This document shows, one piece after another, positions 12,047 through 21,903 of a stretch of 64,000 nt of DNA; positions within the stretch are counted from its first letter, which is position 1, and each line of letters begins with the position of its first letter. The notes below the pieces were generated by a model, which ran no database searches, was not told the origin of the DNA, and saw only the letters and a program-made list of their open reading frames with translations. A program made the position numbers and the translations under genes. This stretch comes from Mycolicibacterium monacense (GTDB lineage: Bacteria; Actinomycetota; Actinomycetes; Mycobacteriales; Mycobacteriaceae), in contig NZ_AP022617.1 of NCBI RefSeq assembly GCF_010731575.1, forward strand, positions 2,418,001 through 2,482,000, read 5' to 3'.

Positions 12047-13260
12047 CAGCCCGACGCCTGCGCCCGCTGCGCGGTGGCCGGTTCGCGTGCGGCGACGGCC
12101 CGCAGATAGGACTCCACGTTGGTCCTGGTCTCGGTCAGGGAGTCGCCCCCGAACTTCTGCAGGGCCGCCCGCGCCAGCACCAGCGCCACCATCGTCTCGA
12201 CGACGACGCCTGCGGCGGGTACCGCGCAGACGTCGGAGCGCTGATGGATCGCGACGGCCTCGTCACCGGTGGTCATGTCGACGGTGGCCAGAGCGCGCGG
12301 GACCGTGGAGATGGGTTTCATGGCGGCACGGACCCGCAGCGGTTGACCGTTGGTCATGCCGCCCTCGAGGCCGCCGGCGCGGTTGGTCGACCGCACGACG
12401 CCGTCGGGTCCGGGATAGATCTCGTCGTGCGCGACGCTGCCCCGCCGCCGTGCGGTTTCGAACCCGTCACCGATCTCGACGCCCTTGATGGCCTGGATGC
12501 CCATCACCGCGGCGGCCAGTTGACTGTCGAGGCGGTTGTCGCCGCTGGTGAACGAGCCGAGCCCGACCGGCAGTCCGGACACCACGACCTCGACGACGCC
12601 GCCGAGCGTGTCACCGTCGCGTTTGGCCGCCTCGATCTCGGCGATCATCGACTTCTCGGCCGCCTCGTCGAAGGCCCGCACCGGGCTGTCGTCGATCGCG
12701 GTCAGGTCGGCCGGCTGCGGCGGCGGACCGTCGTAGGGGGTGGATGCGCCGATGGAGATGACGTGCGAGACCACCTCGACGCCGAGCGCCTGACGCAGGA
12801 ACGCCCGCGCGACGGTGCCCGCGGCGACGCGCGCGGCGGTCTCGCGGGCGCTGGCCCGTTCGAGCACCGGGCGGGCGTCGTCGAACCCGTACTTGAGCAT
12901 GCCGGCGTAGTCGGCGTGACCGGGCCGCGGCCGGGTCAGCGGCGCGTTGCGCGCGATCTCGGCGAGTTCGGCGGGGTCGACCGGGTCGGCGGCCATCACG
13001 GTCTCCCACTTGGGCCACTCCGTGTTGCCGATCTGGATCGCGATCGGACCACCGAGCGTGACGCCGTGGCGGACGCCGCCGAGCATCGTGATCTCGTCCT
13101 GCTCGAACTTCATGCGGGCGCCGCGGCCGTAGCCGAGCCGCCTGCGCCTGAGCTGAGCGCCGATGTCCTCGGTCGTCAGCGAGACGCCCGCGACCATGCC
13201 CTCGAGCACAGCCACGAGCGCGCGGCCATGGGATTCACCGGCAGTGGTCCAACGCAACAC
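12046..13260 (-). CDS. aroC: Chorismate synthase
   Basis: 404 residues; makes chorismate from EPSP with reduced FMN. The N-terminus is [16 protein letters not shown]. Further signatures are [43 protein letters not shown] and [18 protein letters not shown] ([15 protein letters not shown]). I chose the GTG giving VLRWTT, with GGGAAG about nine bases upstream; an ATG three codons earlier would have its ribosome site too close. The much longer open frame upstream is noncoding. Confidence 0.95.
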
Positions 13261-13347
13261 GCGTCCCATCTTCCCATGCCCGCTGCTCACGGCTAAATCC
13301 GCCAACCTGCTCGGAACATCGTGCGCACCGGGCCGGTTGTGGGTCCC

Positions 13348-14373
13348 ATGAAGGCGATCACCTACTCCCGCACGGGAGACAGTTCCGTACTGCAGCTGCA
13401 GGACCGTCCGCTTCCCGAACCCGGCGCCGGGGAGGTGCGGGTGCGCGTCGTGGTGTCCGGGGTCAATCCCACCGACTGGAAGCACCGAAGGGGCGCGGCG
13501 CCGGGTCAGGAACTCGAATACCCCGAGGTCGTCCCCCACCACGACGGCGCCGGCGTGGTCGACGCCGTCGGCGCCGGGGTCTCCGAACTGTCCGTCGGCG
13601 ACCGGGTGTGGGTGTTCATGGCGCAACACCAACGCCCGGACGGTACGGCGCAGGAGTACCTCGTGCTGCCCGTCGCATCGGTGGTGCCGCTTCCCGACGG
13701 CGTCGGCTTCGAGGTGGGCGCGAGCCTCGGGGTGCCCGCGATCACCGCGCACCGTGCGCTCACGGTCGCCGAGGGCTGGCCGTCACGGTTGCGGCCCGGG
13801 GCGCTGGAGGGAGCGACGGTGCTCGTCGCGGGCGGCGCGGGCGCCGTCGGACATGCCGCGATCCAGCTGGCCCGGTGGGCGGGCGCGCGCGTGATCACGA
13901 CCGTGAGCACCTCCGAGAAGGAGGCGCTGGCGGCGGCGGCCGGCGCCCACCACATCGTGAACTACAGGGCGGGCGACACCGCGGCGGCGATCCGGGAGGT
14001 GGCCCCCGACGGCGTCGACATCGTCGTGGAGGTGGCGCCGGCACCGAACGCCGCGCTGGACGCGGCCGTGGTGTCGAACCGGGCGACGATCGCGATCTAC
14101 GCCAACGACGGCGGGAGCAGCGTCGAACTCGACATCATCCCGAACATGTGGGTCAACGCCCGCTACCAGTTCCTGGTCCTCTACACAGTCGGCGACGACG
14201 CGCTGGCCAACGCGCGCGAGGACGTCGCCGCGGCGGTCGGCGACGGTGCGATGGGCGTCGGCGAAGAGAACGGACTGCCGCTGCACTACTTCGCTCTCGA
14301 GGAAACCGCGGGTGCCCACGATGCGGTCAAGAGCGGGGTGACCGGCAAGGTGTTGGTGCGGGTGAGCGACTGA
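13348..14373 (+). CDS. NADPH:quinone oxidoreductase-like (zinc-independent MDR family)
   Basis: 341 residues. A GroES-like N-terminal domain (about 1-120, including [11 protein letters not shown] and [15 protein letters not shown]) precedes a Rossmann domain with [20 protein letters not shown], the NADPH-binding turn of the quinone oxidoreductase branch. The catalytic-zinc cysteines of alcohol dehydrogenases are absent. The ATG was preferred over an upstream in-frame GTG because KAITYS begins typical family members. Divergent from aroC; substrate unknown. Confidence 0.85.
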   Translation: MKAITYSRTGDSSVLQLQDRPLPEPGAGEVRVRVVVSGVNPTDWKHRRGAAPGQELEYPEVVPHHDGAGVVDAVGAGVSELSVGDRVWVFMAQHQRPDGTAQEYLVLPVASVVPLPDGVGFEVGASLGVPAITAHRALTVAEGWPSRLRPGALEGATVLVAGGAGAVGHAAIQLARWAGARVITTVSTSEKEALAAAAGAHHIVNYRAGDTAAAIREVAPDGVDIVVEVAPAPNAALDAAVVSNRATIAIYANDGGSSVELDIIPNMWVNARYQFLVLYTVGDDALANAREDVAAAVGDGAMGVGEENGLPLHYFALEETAGAHDAVKSGVTGKVLVRVSD

Positions 14374-14387
14374 CCCGCCGACCGCCG

Positions 14388-14804
14388 TCAGAGCACCACC
14401 AACGCGACGGCCGCCGCGCTCGCCGCGCACATCGACGGGCCGTGCGGCACCGTGCGGTCGCGCCGGGTGAGCGTCGCGAGTGCGCAGATCGCGGTCAGCA
14501 GCGGTGCGGCCAGTGCGGCCAGCAGCCAGACGTCGGCGCCGAACGCACCGGTCAGCCCGCCCACCCCGAGGGCGAGCTTCACGTCACCTGCGCCCATCGC
14601 CGCGGGCGCAAGCAGGTGTGTGGCGGCGTAGAGCGTGAACAGCGCCGCGGCGCCGAGTGCGGCGGGGGTCCCTCGGCCGGCCAGTACCGCGCCGACCAGG
14701 ATCACCGTGGCGCCGGGCAGGGTCAGCCAGTTGGGCAGCCTGCGCCACCGCAGGTCGTACACGGTCAGCGCGCTAAGCCACACCAGCACGACGCCCGCCA
14801 CCAC
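14388..14804 (-). CDS. A24 prepilin peptidase (small, methyltransferase domain absent)
   Basis: 138 residues with several membrane helices. The two aspartates of the TFPP aspartyl protease family are visible: Asp in VYDLRWRRLPNWLT near residue 17, and Asp in the GxGD motif of AMGAGDVKLALG near residue 73. It lacks the N-terminal methylase domain of PilD, as does Rv2551c of M. tuberculosis (recalled). It probably processes Flp/Tad-type prepilins, whose genes are not in this window. Lies 9 bp after aroE. Confidence 0.85.
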   Translation of the reverse strand: MVAGVVLVWLSALTVYDLRWRRLPNWLTLPGATVILVGAVLAGRGTPAALGAAALFTLYAATHLLAPAAMGAGDVKLALGVGGLTGAFGADVWLLAALAAPLLTAICALATLTRRDRTVPHGPSMCAASAAAVALVVL

Positions 14805-14813
14805 GAATCGAGG

Positions 14814-15740
14814 CTAAGCGGTCTGCAGCGCCGCCCTCATCGCCTCTTTCGGCGCCGGCAGGCCGGTGAACTGTTCGACCTGCGCGAAGGCCTGGTGCAG
14901 CAGCATCTGCAGCCCGCCGATCACGCGGCCGCCCGCGGCCTGCACCGCCGCCGCCAGCGGTGTCGGCCACGGATCGTAGATCGCGTCGAGCAGGACCGGC
15001 GTGCCCGCGAACGTCGCCGCATACCGCTGCGCCACGTCGGCGGGGACGGTGCTGACGACCGCACCGGCGGCCGCCGCGAGTGCGGTCAGGTCCGGGTCGT
15101 CGAGGTCGCACCACCGCGCGGTGACGCCGAGGCGGTGCGCCAGGTCGACCAGCGACGCCGCCTTGTCCGCGTTGCGGGCGGCGATCGTGAGACGGGTGGC
15201 GCCGAGTCCGGCGAGCGCCACCACGGCGGCCGGAGCGGTCCCGCCGGAGCCCACGGCGATCCCCGGCCCGTCGACGTTTCCCAGCGCCCCGGCCACACCG
15301 TCGACGTCGGTGTTGTCGGCCCGCCACCCGTTCGGTGTGCGGACCAGGGTGTTGGCCGACCCGACCAACTCCGCGCGTTCGGTGCGTTCGTCGGCGAAGC
15401 GCAGCGCGGCGAATTTGCCCGGCATCGTCACCGAGACCCCGACCCACTCCGGGCCGAATCGGCCGACCAGCCCGGGCAGTTGTTCGGCGGTGCACTCGAT
15501 GCGTTCGTAGGTCCAGTCGGTCAGGCCGAGCGCACGGTAGGCCGCGAGGTGCAACTGCGGTGACCGCGAGTGCGCGATCGGTGAGCCGAGGACGGCCGCC
15601 TTACGCGCGCTGTCGGGCCGCCGATCTGGCACGGCGGCGGGCCGCCGATCTGGCACGGCGGCGAGCCGCCGATCTGGCACGGCGGCGAGCCGCCTATCGG
15701 GCACGGCGGCGAGCCGCCTATCTGGCACTGTCGAGGACAC
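14814..15740 (-). CDS. aroE: Shikimate dehydrogenase with repeat-encoded N-terminus
   Basis: 308 residues if the outermost GTG is used; the enzyme proper begins near residue 46 (KAAVLGSPIAHSRSP). It reduces 3-dehydroshikimate with NADPH. Signatures are SRSPQLHLAAYR, catalytic Lys in VTMPGKFAAL, Asp in NTDVDGVAGAL and the GSGGTAPAAV dinucleotide loop. The first 40 or so residues are an 8-residue repeat (VPDRRLAA), each copy starting with a GTG. Any of GTGs 15740, 15728, 15704, 15680, 15656 or 15632 could be the true start; the last gives the usual family length. Overlaps the mltG stop. Confidence 0.92.
   Translation of the reverse strand: MSSTVPDRRLAAVPDRRLAAVPDRRLAAVPDRRPAAVPDRRPDSARKAAVLGSPIAHSRSPQLHLAAYRALGLTDWTYERIECTAEQLPGLVGRFGPEWVGVSVTMPGKFAALRFADERTERAELVGSANTLVRTPNGWRADNTDVDGVAGALGNVDGPGIAVGSGGTAPAAVVALAGLGATRLTIAARNADKAASLVDLAHRLGVTARWCDLDDPDLTALAAAAGAVVSTVPADVAQRYAATFAGTPVLLDAIYDPWPTPLAAAVQAAGGRVIGGLQMLLHQAFAQVEQFTGLPAPKEAMRAALQTA
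15610..15728 (-). repeat. 24-bp tandem repeat, four full copies plus a partial fifth
   Basis: Units begin on the minus strand at 15728, 15704, 15680, 15656 and (partial) 15632. Each reads GTGCC[A/C]GAT[A/C]GGCGG followed by CTCGCCGCC or CCCGCCGCC, with one to three differences among copies. Each unit contains GCCGCC and GGCGGC arms that can form a short hairpin, and each carries an in-frame GTG. The array contains the mltG stop codon and the start region of aroE. Confidence 0.9.
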
Positions 15741-16965
15741 CGTTGCGCTGCGCCAGTTCGATGTTGGCCAGGTGCTCGTTGTAATCCCGGGTGAACAGCG
15801 TGGTGCCCTGCAGGTCGATGGTGACGAAGTACAGCCAGTCCCCCTCCGCGGGTTTCTCGGCCGCGACCAGGGCCGGCTGGCTGGGTGAACAGATGGGAGT
15901 GGCGGGCAGACCCGGCCGCACGTAGGTGTTCCACGGGGTCATCTGGCCGCGGTCGCCGTCGGTGGTGGCGACCTCGATGCGGTCCAGCGGATAGTTCACC
16001 GTCGAGTCGAACTCGAGGGTGCGGTTCTCGGCGAGTCGGTTGTAGATCACCCGGGCGACCTTCGCGAAGTCCTCCGGTTTCGACTCGCGCTGCACCAGCG
16101 ACGCCACCGTCAGCACCTGGTACGGCGACAGGTTCATCGCCGTGGCGGTTTCGAGCAAGCCGCTCTGCGCATACTGGTTCGCACTCGCGCGGATCAGCGT
16201 GGCGAGGGTGTCCTGCGGTGTCGCGGACGGGTCGATGTTCCAGCTGCCCGGTGCGATGAGCCCTTCGAGGCGGCGGTGGTCGTCGCCCATGGCGGTGACG
16301 GGCTGCACCGCCCATTCGGGGACGCCCAGCGCGGACGGCGCCGCCGTCTCGGCGACCCGCTTGAGTTCGTCGACGGGGACGCACTGCCGCTCGCCGTCGA
16401 GGTCGACGCAGGTGGCCTTGGAGATCAGTGTGAAGATGCCCTCGGTGACGGCGTTGGTCTTGACGTCGGACACGTCGTCGAGTTGACGGCCCTCGGGGAT
16501 CACGAGCTTGCCGACCCGGCTCTGCGGGTCGGTGAGCCGTTCGACCGCGTTGGCGGCCGGGATCTCGGTGCGGACCTTGTAGAAACCGGGCTGGATGGCG
16601 GTGATCCCGGAGTTGCCCTCCGCCGCCTCGACGAACGCCTTGACCGTCGCCACGACGTTGTTGTCGTGCAGCGTCTGACCGATGGCGGTCGTGGAGTCGC
16701 CGTCGTGGACCTGGATCACCACGTCGTTGACACCCTCGCCGGCGAAGTCGTTGCTGTTGCCGCCGAACATGTTGTGCCACAGCTTCGAACCGAGGAAGAC
16801 CGCTCCGACCACGACGACGATCAGCAGCGCGAGCGACAGGGCACCGGCCATCCGGCGCTTCCTGCGGCCCCGCTCCAGACGCATCCGGTCCGAACGGCTC
16901 ATGCCGCGCCGCGGCGGTCCCACCGCCACGGGTTCGGCACGGTCGTGACGCCAGTCCTCAGCCAT
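15718..16965 (-). CDS. mltG: Endolytic murein transglycosylase MltG (YceG family)
   Basis: 415 residues. A cytoplasmic Arg-rich N-terminus ([12 protein letters not shown]) precedes one membrane helix (about 40-62), then an extracytoplasmic YceG domain. The catalytic Glu is in [32 protein letters not shown]-like (FDSTVNYPL) and the conserved [12 protein letters not shown] are present near the end. It cuts nascent glycan strands and sets chain length. Its C-terminus (NGVLDSAR) ends inside the first unit of the 24-bp repeat. The start overlaps the ruvX 3' end. Confidence 0.93.
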   Translation of the reverse strand: MAEDWRHDRAEPVAVGPPRRGMSRSDRMRLERGRRKRRMAGALSLALLIVVVVGAVFLGSKLWHNMFGGNSNDFAGEGVNDVVIQVHDGDSTTAIGQTLHDNNVVATVKAFVEAAEGNSGITAIQPGFYKVRTEIPAANAVERLTDPQSRVGKLVIPEGRQLDDVSDVKTNAVTEGIFTLISKATCVDLDGERQCVPVDELKRVAETAAPSALGVPEWAVQPVTAMGDDHRRLEGLIAPGSWNIDPSATPQDTLATLIRASANQYAQSGLLETATAMNLSPYQVLTVASLVQRESKPEDFAKVARVIYNRLAENRTLEFDSTVNYPLDRIEVATTDGDRGQMTPWNTYVRPGLPATPICSPSQPALVAAEKPAEGDWLYFVTIDLQGTTLFTRDYNEHLANIELAQRNGVLDSAR

Positions 16966-17467
16966 GCCCGCCCTCTCCGGGCGCGGCCAGAGCCGCGCGC
17001 CGCTGGTCCAGCCAGCTCTGCAAGATTCCCACCGCCGCGACCTGGTCGATCATGGCCCGCTGCCCCTTGGCGCGGACGCCCGCCTCGCGCAGCGAACGCT
17101 GCGCGGACACCGTGGTGAGCCGTTCGTCAGCCATCCGCACCGGAACCGGTGCGATCCGCCGGGCCAACGCCTCGGCGACGTCGATGGCGTCGTGGGCCGC
17201 CGGTCCGGTGCGGTCGGCCAGCGTCCTCGGTAACCCCACGACGACCTCGACGGCCTCGAGTTCGGTCACCAGCTGCGCCAACCGCCGCACGTGACGGTCC
17301 GAGCTCTTCTCGCGGCGCACGGTTTCCACCGGGGTGGCCAGGACGCCGTCCGGATCACTGGTGGCCACACCGACCCGCACGCAGCCTACGTCGATGCCGA
17401 TCCGCCGGCCGCGGCCCGGATCGCCCTCTCCGGGGCGATCGGGGAGGCGGTGGTCGCTGTCGGTCAC
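16958..17467 (-). CDS. ruvX: Putative Holliday junction resolvase / pre-16S rRNA nuclease (YqgF)
   Basis: 169 residues, RNase H-like fold. The first catalytic Asp is in [34 protein letters not shown] and [14 protein letters not shown] follow. Start taken at the GTG giving VTDSDHRLP, with AGGAG a few bases upstream, rather than a longer frame that overlaps alaS. It sits between alaS and mltG as in other actinobacteria. Confidence 0.9.
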   Translation of the reverse strand: MTDSDHRLPDRPGEGDPGRGRRIGIDVGCVRVGVATSDPDGVLATPVETVRREKSSDRHVRRLAQLVTELEAVEVVVGLPRTLADRTGPAAHDAIDVAEALARRIAPVPVRMADERLTTVSAQRSLREAGVRAKGQRAMIDQVAAVGILQSWLDQRRAALAAPGEGGHG

Positions 17468-17471
17468 GAGG

Positions 17472-20165
17472 TCAGCTCCTGTCGATCTCGGCACGCAACG
17501 CAGCCAATGCCGCGTCGATGCCCGCCGCCCCCTTACCGGAACCCTGCGCCAGATCGGCTTTGCCGCCCCCACGGCCGTTCACCGCCGCGCCGAACTGTTT
17601 GACCAGTTCGTTGGCGCGCAGCCCCAGATCCTGGGCGGCCGGGTTGACGGCCACCACGAAGGGCACGGTGTCGTTGTCGCCCTCGGCGATCAGCGCGACC
17701 ACAGCCGGGTCGCCGCCCAGCTTGCCGCGGATGTCACCGACGAGTGTGCGCAGATCGCCCGCCGACATACCGCCGGCCATCCGCTGCGCCACGAGTCGGA
17801 CCTTACCGACCCGCTCGGCACCCGCGACAGCGTTGACCGCCGCGGCGCGCGCGTTCGCGAGCCGCATCCGGTCGAGCTCCTTCTCCGCGGCCTTGAGGCG
17901 CTCGACGAGACCGGCCACCCGCGCGGGAACCTCCTCGGAGGGCACCTTCAGCGACGACGCCAGCCCGGCCATCAGCGCGCGCTCCTTGGCGAGGTGGCGG
18001 AACGAGTCCAGGCCGACGTAGGCCTCGACCCGCCGGACGCCGGATCCGACCGAGGATTCACCGAGGATGGTGACCGGCCCGATCTGGGCCGAGCTGCGCA
18101 CGTGCGTCCCGCCGCACAGTTCGAGCGAGAACGGTCCGCCGATCTCGACCACCCGGACCTCGTCGGGGTAGGCCTCGCCGAACAGCGCCATCGCGCCCAT
18201 CGACTTGGCCTTCTCGAGCTCGGTGGTGAAGCTGTGCACCTCGAAGTCGGCCTCCACGGCCTCGTTGGTCACCTCTTCGATCTGCGTGCGCTGATCGTCG
18301 GTGAGCGCACCCTGCCAGTTGAAGTCGAAGCGCAGATAACCGGGCCGGTTGAGCGAACCGGCCTGCACCGCGTTGGGCCCGAGGACCTGCCGCAGCGCGG
18401 CGTGCACCATGTGGGTCCCGGAGTGGCCCTGGGTGGCGCCGTGCCGCCAACGCGGATCGACCGCCGCCGTCACGGTGTCGCCTTCGACGAATTCGCCGGA
18501 CTCCACGGTGACGCGGTGCACCCACAGCGTCTTGGCGATCTTCTGGACATCGGACACCGCGGCCTTGGCCGTCTGGGACGCGCCGGTGCCGGTGATGGTC
18601 CCCTCGTCGGCGATCTGGCCGCCGGATTCGGCGTAGAAGGGGCTGCGGTCGAGGACCAGTTCGATGCGGTGCTGGGCGGTGGCGGTGTCGTGCCCGACGA
18701 CGGGGACCCGACGGCCGTCGACGAAGATCCCGAGGATGCGCGCCTCGGTGGTCAGCTCGTCGAATCCGGTGAACTGGGTCGGGTGGGCGTCGACCAGTTC
18801 GCGGTAGGCGGTGAGGTCGGTGTGCGCCTGTTTGCGGGCGGCGGCGTCGGCCTTGGCGCGCTGCCGCTGCTCGGCCATCAGGCTGCGGAAGCCCTCTTCG
18901 TCGACGGCGAGGTCCGCCTCGGCCGCCATCTCGAGGGTCAGTTCGATCGGGAAACCGTAGGTGTCGTGCAGCGTGAACGCGTCGCGGCCAGAGAGCCGGT
19001 CGGCACCGGCGGCCTTCGTCGACTGGGCGGCCTCTTCGAACAGCCGCGATCCGGAACTCAGCGTGCGGTTGAACGCGGTCTCCTCGGCCACCGCGATGCG
19101 CTGGATCCGGTCGAAATCAGTGACCAGTTCGGGATACGAGGGGCCCATCGCGTCGCGCACGGTGGCCATCAGGTCGCCGACGACGGCGTCGTCGATGCCG
19201 AGCAGTTTCGCCGAGCGGATCACCCGGCGCAGCAACCGGCGCAGCACGTAGCCGCGGCCGTCGTTACCGGGACTCACCCCGTCGCCGATCAGGATGGCCG
19301 CGGTGCGGCTGTGGTCGGCGATGATGCGGTAGCGGACGTCGTCGGAGTGGCTGCCCCTGCCGTAACCGCGGGGGGCGCGTGCGGCGACGGCGTCGATGAC
19401 CGGCCGCAGCAGGTCGGTTTCGTAGACGTTGTCCACACCCTGCAGCAGGCAGGCCACCCGCTCGATGCCCATACCGGTGTCGATGTTCTTCCGCGGCAGC
19501 GGGCCGAGGATCTCGAAGTCGGATTTCCCGGTGCCCTCGCCACGCTCGTTCTGCATGAACACGAGGTTCCAGATCTCGATGTAGCGGTCCTCGTTGGCTT
19601 CCGGGCCACCCTCGATGCCGTACTCCGGGCCGCGGTCGACGTAGATCTCCGAGGACGGACCGCAGGGCCCGGGGATGCCCATGGACCAGTAGTTGTCGGC
19701 CATCCCGCGGCGCTGGATGCGTTCCAGCGGCAGCCCGGCCACCTCCTGCCAGAGCTGGATCGCCTCGTCGTCGTCGAGATAGACGGTGGCCCAGAGCTTC
19801 TCGGGGTCGAACCCGTAGCCGCCCTGGTCGACGGGGTTGGTCAGCAGCGTCCAGGCGAACTCGATGGCGCCCTTCTTGAAGTAGTCGCCGAACGAGAAGT
19901 TGCCGGCCATCTGGAAGAAGGTGTTGTGGCGCGTGGTGATGCCGACCTCGTCGATGTCCGGCGTGCGGATGCACTTCTGGATGCTGGTGGCCCGTTGGTA
20001 GGGCGGGGTCCGCTGGCCCAGGAAGAAGGGGACGAACTGCACCATGCCGGCGTTGACGAACAGCAGGTTGGGGTCGTCGAGGATCACCGAGGCGCTCGGC
20101 ACCTCGGTGTGGCCCGCTTTCACGAAGTGATCGAGGAAGCGCTTCCTGATCTCGTGTGTCTGCAC
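17472..20165 (-). CDS. alaS: Alanyl-tRNA synthetase
   Basis: 897 residues, full length. Class II catalytic core at the N-terminus ([49 protein letters not shown]). The editing domain has HSGTH and the CGGTH zinc site ([15 protein letters not shown]), followed by a coiled segment and the C-Ala domain ending in [15 protein letters not shown]. Starts with GTG. First gene of a likely alaS-ruvX-mltG-aroE operon, with gaps of 4 bp or overlaps. Confidence 0.97.
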   Translation of the reverse strand: MQTHEIRKRFLDHFVKAGHTEVPSASVILDDPNLLFVNAGMVQFVPFFLGQRTPPYQRATSIQKCIRTPDIDEVGITTRHNTFFQMAGNFSFGDYFKKGAIEFAWTLLTNPVDQGGYGFDPEKLWATVYLDDDEAIQLWQEVAGLPLERIQRRGMADNYWSMGIPGPCGPSSEIYVDRGPEYGIEGGPEANEDRYIEIWNLVFMQNERGEGTGKSDFEILGPLPRKNIDTGMGIERVACLLQGVDNVYETDLLRPVIDAVAARAPRGYGRGSHSDDVRYRIIADHSRTAAILIGDGVSPGNDGRGYVLRRLLRRVIRSAKLLGIDDAVVGDLMATVRDAMGPSYPELVTDFDRIQRIAVAEETAFNRTLSSGSRLFEEAAQSTKAAGADRLSGRDAFTLHDTYGFPIELTLEMAAEADLAVDEEGFRSLMAEQRQRAKADAAARKQAHTDLTAYRELVDAHPTQFTGFDELTTEARILGIFVDGRRVPVVGHDTATAQHRIELVLDRSPFYAESGGQIADEGTITGTGASQTAKAAVSDVQKIAKTLWVHRVTVESGEFVEGDTVTAAVDPRWRHGATQGHSGTHMVHAALRQVLGPNAVQAGSLNRPGYLRFDFNWQGALTDDQRTQIEEVTNEAVEADFEVHSFTTELEKAKSMGAMALFGEAYPDEVRVVEIGGPFSLELCGGTHVRSSAQIGPVTILGESSVGSGVRRVEAYVGLDSFRHLAKERALMAGLASSLKVPSEEVPARVAGLVERLKAAEKELDRMRLANARAAAVNAVAGAERVGKVRLVAQRMAGGMSAGDLRTLVGDIRGKLGGDPAVVALIAEGDNDTVPFVVAVNPAAQDLGLRANELVKQFGAAVNGRGGGKADLAQGSGKGAAGIDAALAALRAEIDRS

Positions 20166-20251
20166 GTCTGGGGCATCCTTAAAGGGTTGGGTAATTCGAC
20201 CGATCTACAGTACCCGCCGCCGTTGCCGCGCCGTCCGGTCGACGACCGCGC

Positions 20252-20653
20252 TCACCGTCCGAGGAAGCTCAACCGCACGGAGCGGCGGGGATTGTCCCTG
20301 TTGAGATCGACGAGCACCACGCTCTGCCACGTCCCGAGAAGGGGTTGGCCGTCCTGCACCGGCACCGTGACCGACGGTGAGATCAACGCGGGCAGCACAT
20401 GGTCGGCGCCGTGCCCCGGCGAGCCGTGCGCGTGGCGGTAGCGGTCGTCGCGCGGGAGCAGCCGTTCGAGCGTGTCGAGCAGGTCGTCGTCGGAACCGGA
20501 TCCGGTCTCGATGAGCGCCACCCCGGCGGTGGCGTGGGGCACGAACACGTTGCACAGGCCGTCGCGGCGCTGCCCGCAGAACGACCGGACGGCGTCGGTC
20601 AGATCGACGATGCGGCGCCGGGAGGTGTCCACGTCGAGGAGATCGGTGTCCAT
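20252..20653 (-). CDS. YjbQ / UPF0047 family protein
   Basis: 133 residues. The family signature is complete: NVFVPHATAGVALIE, then DDRYRHAHGSPGHGADHVLPALI and GTWQSVVLVDLN. Members show weak thiamine-phosphate synthase activity in vitro and their true role is unsettled; the clustered His residues suggest metal binding. Lies 86 bp upstream of alaS in the same direction, matching M. tuberculosis Rv2556c (recalled). Confidence 0.88.
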   Translation of the reverse strand: MDTDLLDVDTSRRRIVDLTDAVRSFCGQRRDGLCNVFVPHATAGVALIETGSGSDDDLLDTLERLLPRDDRYRHAHGSPGHGADHVLPALISPSVTVPVQDGQPLLGTWQSVVLVDLNRDNPRRSVRLSFLGR

Positions 20654-20770
20654 GAACCTCAGCGTACGAGCCGCTCAGACCATTGCCCGGTCCGATGCGA
20701 GGGAGGACAGTGAGAGGGGAACCGGTGGCGCCACCGGGGCGCTGCCCCGTCACCCGAAGGGGGTGAGGCT

Positions 20771-21391
20771 GTGTTCGCACGCACAACCACAATCGAGGCA
20801 CGACCGGACGCGGTGGACGCCGGCGTCGCTCACATCCGCAACGAGGTCATGCCGGTACTGCGCGACGTCGACGGCTGTGTCGGGCTGTCCCTTCTGGTGG
20901 ATCGGGAGTCGTCCCGGTGCATCGCGACCACCGCCTGGGAGTCGGTCGAGGCGATGCACGCCGCCGAGGAGCGGGTGCGGCCGGTACGCGAGCGCGCCGC
21001 GGAGGTGTTCGGCGGCACTCCGGTCGTCGACGAGTGGGAGATCGCGGTCCTGCACCGCGAACACCGCGCCGGCGCCGGCGCCGGGGTACGGGCGACCTGG
21101 CTGAGGGCCCGCCCAGAACAGTTCGATCAGGCGGTCGCCTTCTACCGCTCAGAGGTGCTGCCGTCGATCGAGGAACTGGACGGGTTCTGCAGCGCCAGCC
21201 TGATGATCGACCGCACCTCGGGGCGGGCGGTCTCCTCGGTGTCGTTCGACTCGATGGGAGCGATGGACCGCACCCGCGATCAGGCCCGCTCGTTGCGCAC
21301 CGCCCGGCTGCGCGATCTCGGCGCCGACCAACTCGACGTCGGCGAGTTCGAGTTGGTGATCGCGAACCTGCGCGTCCCCGAAATGGCCTGA
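20771..21391 (+). CDS. Tandem ABM-like (dimeric alpha-beta barrel) protein, Rv2557/Rv2558-like
   Basis: 206 residues consisting of two similar halves of about 95-100 residues. Each has the pattern [23 protein letters not shown] / [23 protein letters not shown] followed by a segment opening with Trp or Ser-Phe and a long helix. This is the two-ABM-domain form of the starvation-induced M. tuberculosis proteins Rv2557 and Rv2558 (recalled). No heme or substrate residue can be named. The GTG start has GAAGGGGGTGAG upstream. Function unknown; probably stress related. Confidence 0.75.
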   Translation: MFARTTTIEARPDAVDAGVAHIRNEVMPVLRDVDGCVGLSLLVDRESSRCIATTAWESVEAMHAAEERVRPVRERAAEVFGGTPVVDEWEIAVLHREHRAGAGAGVRATWLRARPEQFDQAVAFYRSEVLPSIEELDGFCSASLMIDRTSGRAVSSVSFDSMGAMDRTRDQARSLRTARLRDLGADQLDVGEFELVIANLRVPEMA

Positions 21392-21470
21392 CGCACATGC
21401 GATTGACGCGCGCGTTTATTCGTGGCGCTGCCCGGGTATCTCCGCGGCACCCACACCTCTTGGAGGAACC

Positions 21471-21779
21471 ATGACAGTCACCGGTGTTATCAGCGCAATT
21501 CTCATCGGCATCGTCGTCGGTGTGCTCGCCCGTCTGTTGCTACCGGGTAAGCAGAGCATCGGCATGATCGTGACGATCCTGGTCGGCATCGTGTCGGCCC
21601 TCATCGGTACAGCGGTCGCCCGCGCGATCGGTCTGCCCACCGCGACCAGCGGCGTCGACTGGCTGGAACTGTTGGTTCAGGTGGTCGTCGCGATGATCGG
21701 TGTAGCCCTGGTGGCCACGCTGATGGGTCGCCGCCGCGGCGGCGTGATGGGCGGCCGGCGGCGCCCGATGATGCGCTGA
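21471..21779 (+). CDS. GlsB/YeaQ/YmgE family stress-response membrane protein
   Basis: 102 residues. Three hydrophobic segments (about 4-24, 30-52, 66-86) with the family's conserved [20 protein letters not shown] loop and a short Arg-rich C-terminus ([14 protein letters not shown]). Members are small inner-membrane proteins linked to general stress. A strong TTGGAGGAACC ribosome site precedes the ATG. Followed by a 13-bp-stem terminator. Confidence 0.87.
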   Translation: MTVTGVISAILIGIVVGVLARLLLPGKQSIGMIVTILVGIVSALIGTAVARAIGLPTATSGVDWLELLVQVVVAMIGVALVATLMGRRRGGVMGGRRRPMMR

Positions 21780-21793
21780 CCCTTTACCCCGAC

Positions 21794-21823
21794 GAGCCCG
21801 GCCGACACCCGTCGGCCGGGCTC
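21794..21823 (+). terminator. Hairpin terminator after the GlsB-like gene
   Basis: A perfect 13-bp stem, GAGCCCGGCCGAC / GTCGGCCGGGCTC, with a 4-base loop, 14 bp after the stop codon. No U-tract follows, as is common in mycobacteria. It insulates the mbtM promoter downstream. Confidence 0.75.
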
Positions 21824-21862
21824 TGACGTTCTCAGACCGCTTCGAGCGCGGATATGCGGGAC

Positions 21863-21881
21863 TGAGCATAGCCTCACCTAT
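21863..21881 (+). promoter_or_regulatory. IdeR-like iron box and promoter of mbtM
   Basis: TGAGCATAGCCTCACCTAT matches about 14 of 19 positions of the IdeR consensus (TTAGGTTAGSCTAACCTAA). A TATCTT -10-like element (21879-21884) overlaps its right end, so IdeR-Fe2+ would occlude RNA polymerase. This predicts iron-repressed expression. Confidence 0.65.
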
Positions 21882-21903
21882 CTTCGGGTTGTACTGTGCG
21901 TGC

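Noticed and set aside
15610..15728. CRISPR array
   Set aside because: The repeats are contiguous 24-bp units without spacers, in frame with aroE, and no cas genes are present.
17334..20441. 1035-residue open frame on the plus strand opposite alaS
   Set aside because: It lies entirely antisense to a clear alanyl-tRNA synthetase. Long antisense frames are common at this GC content, and its translation is low-complexity without any domain.
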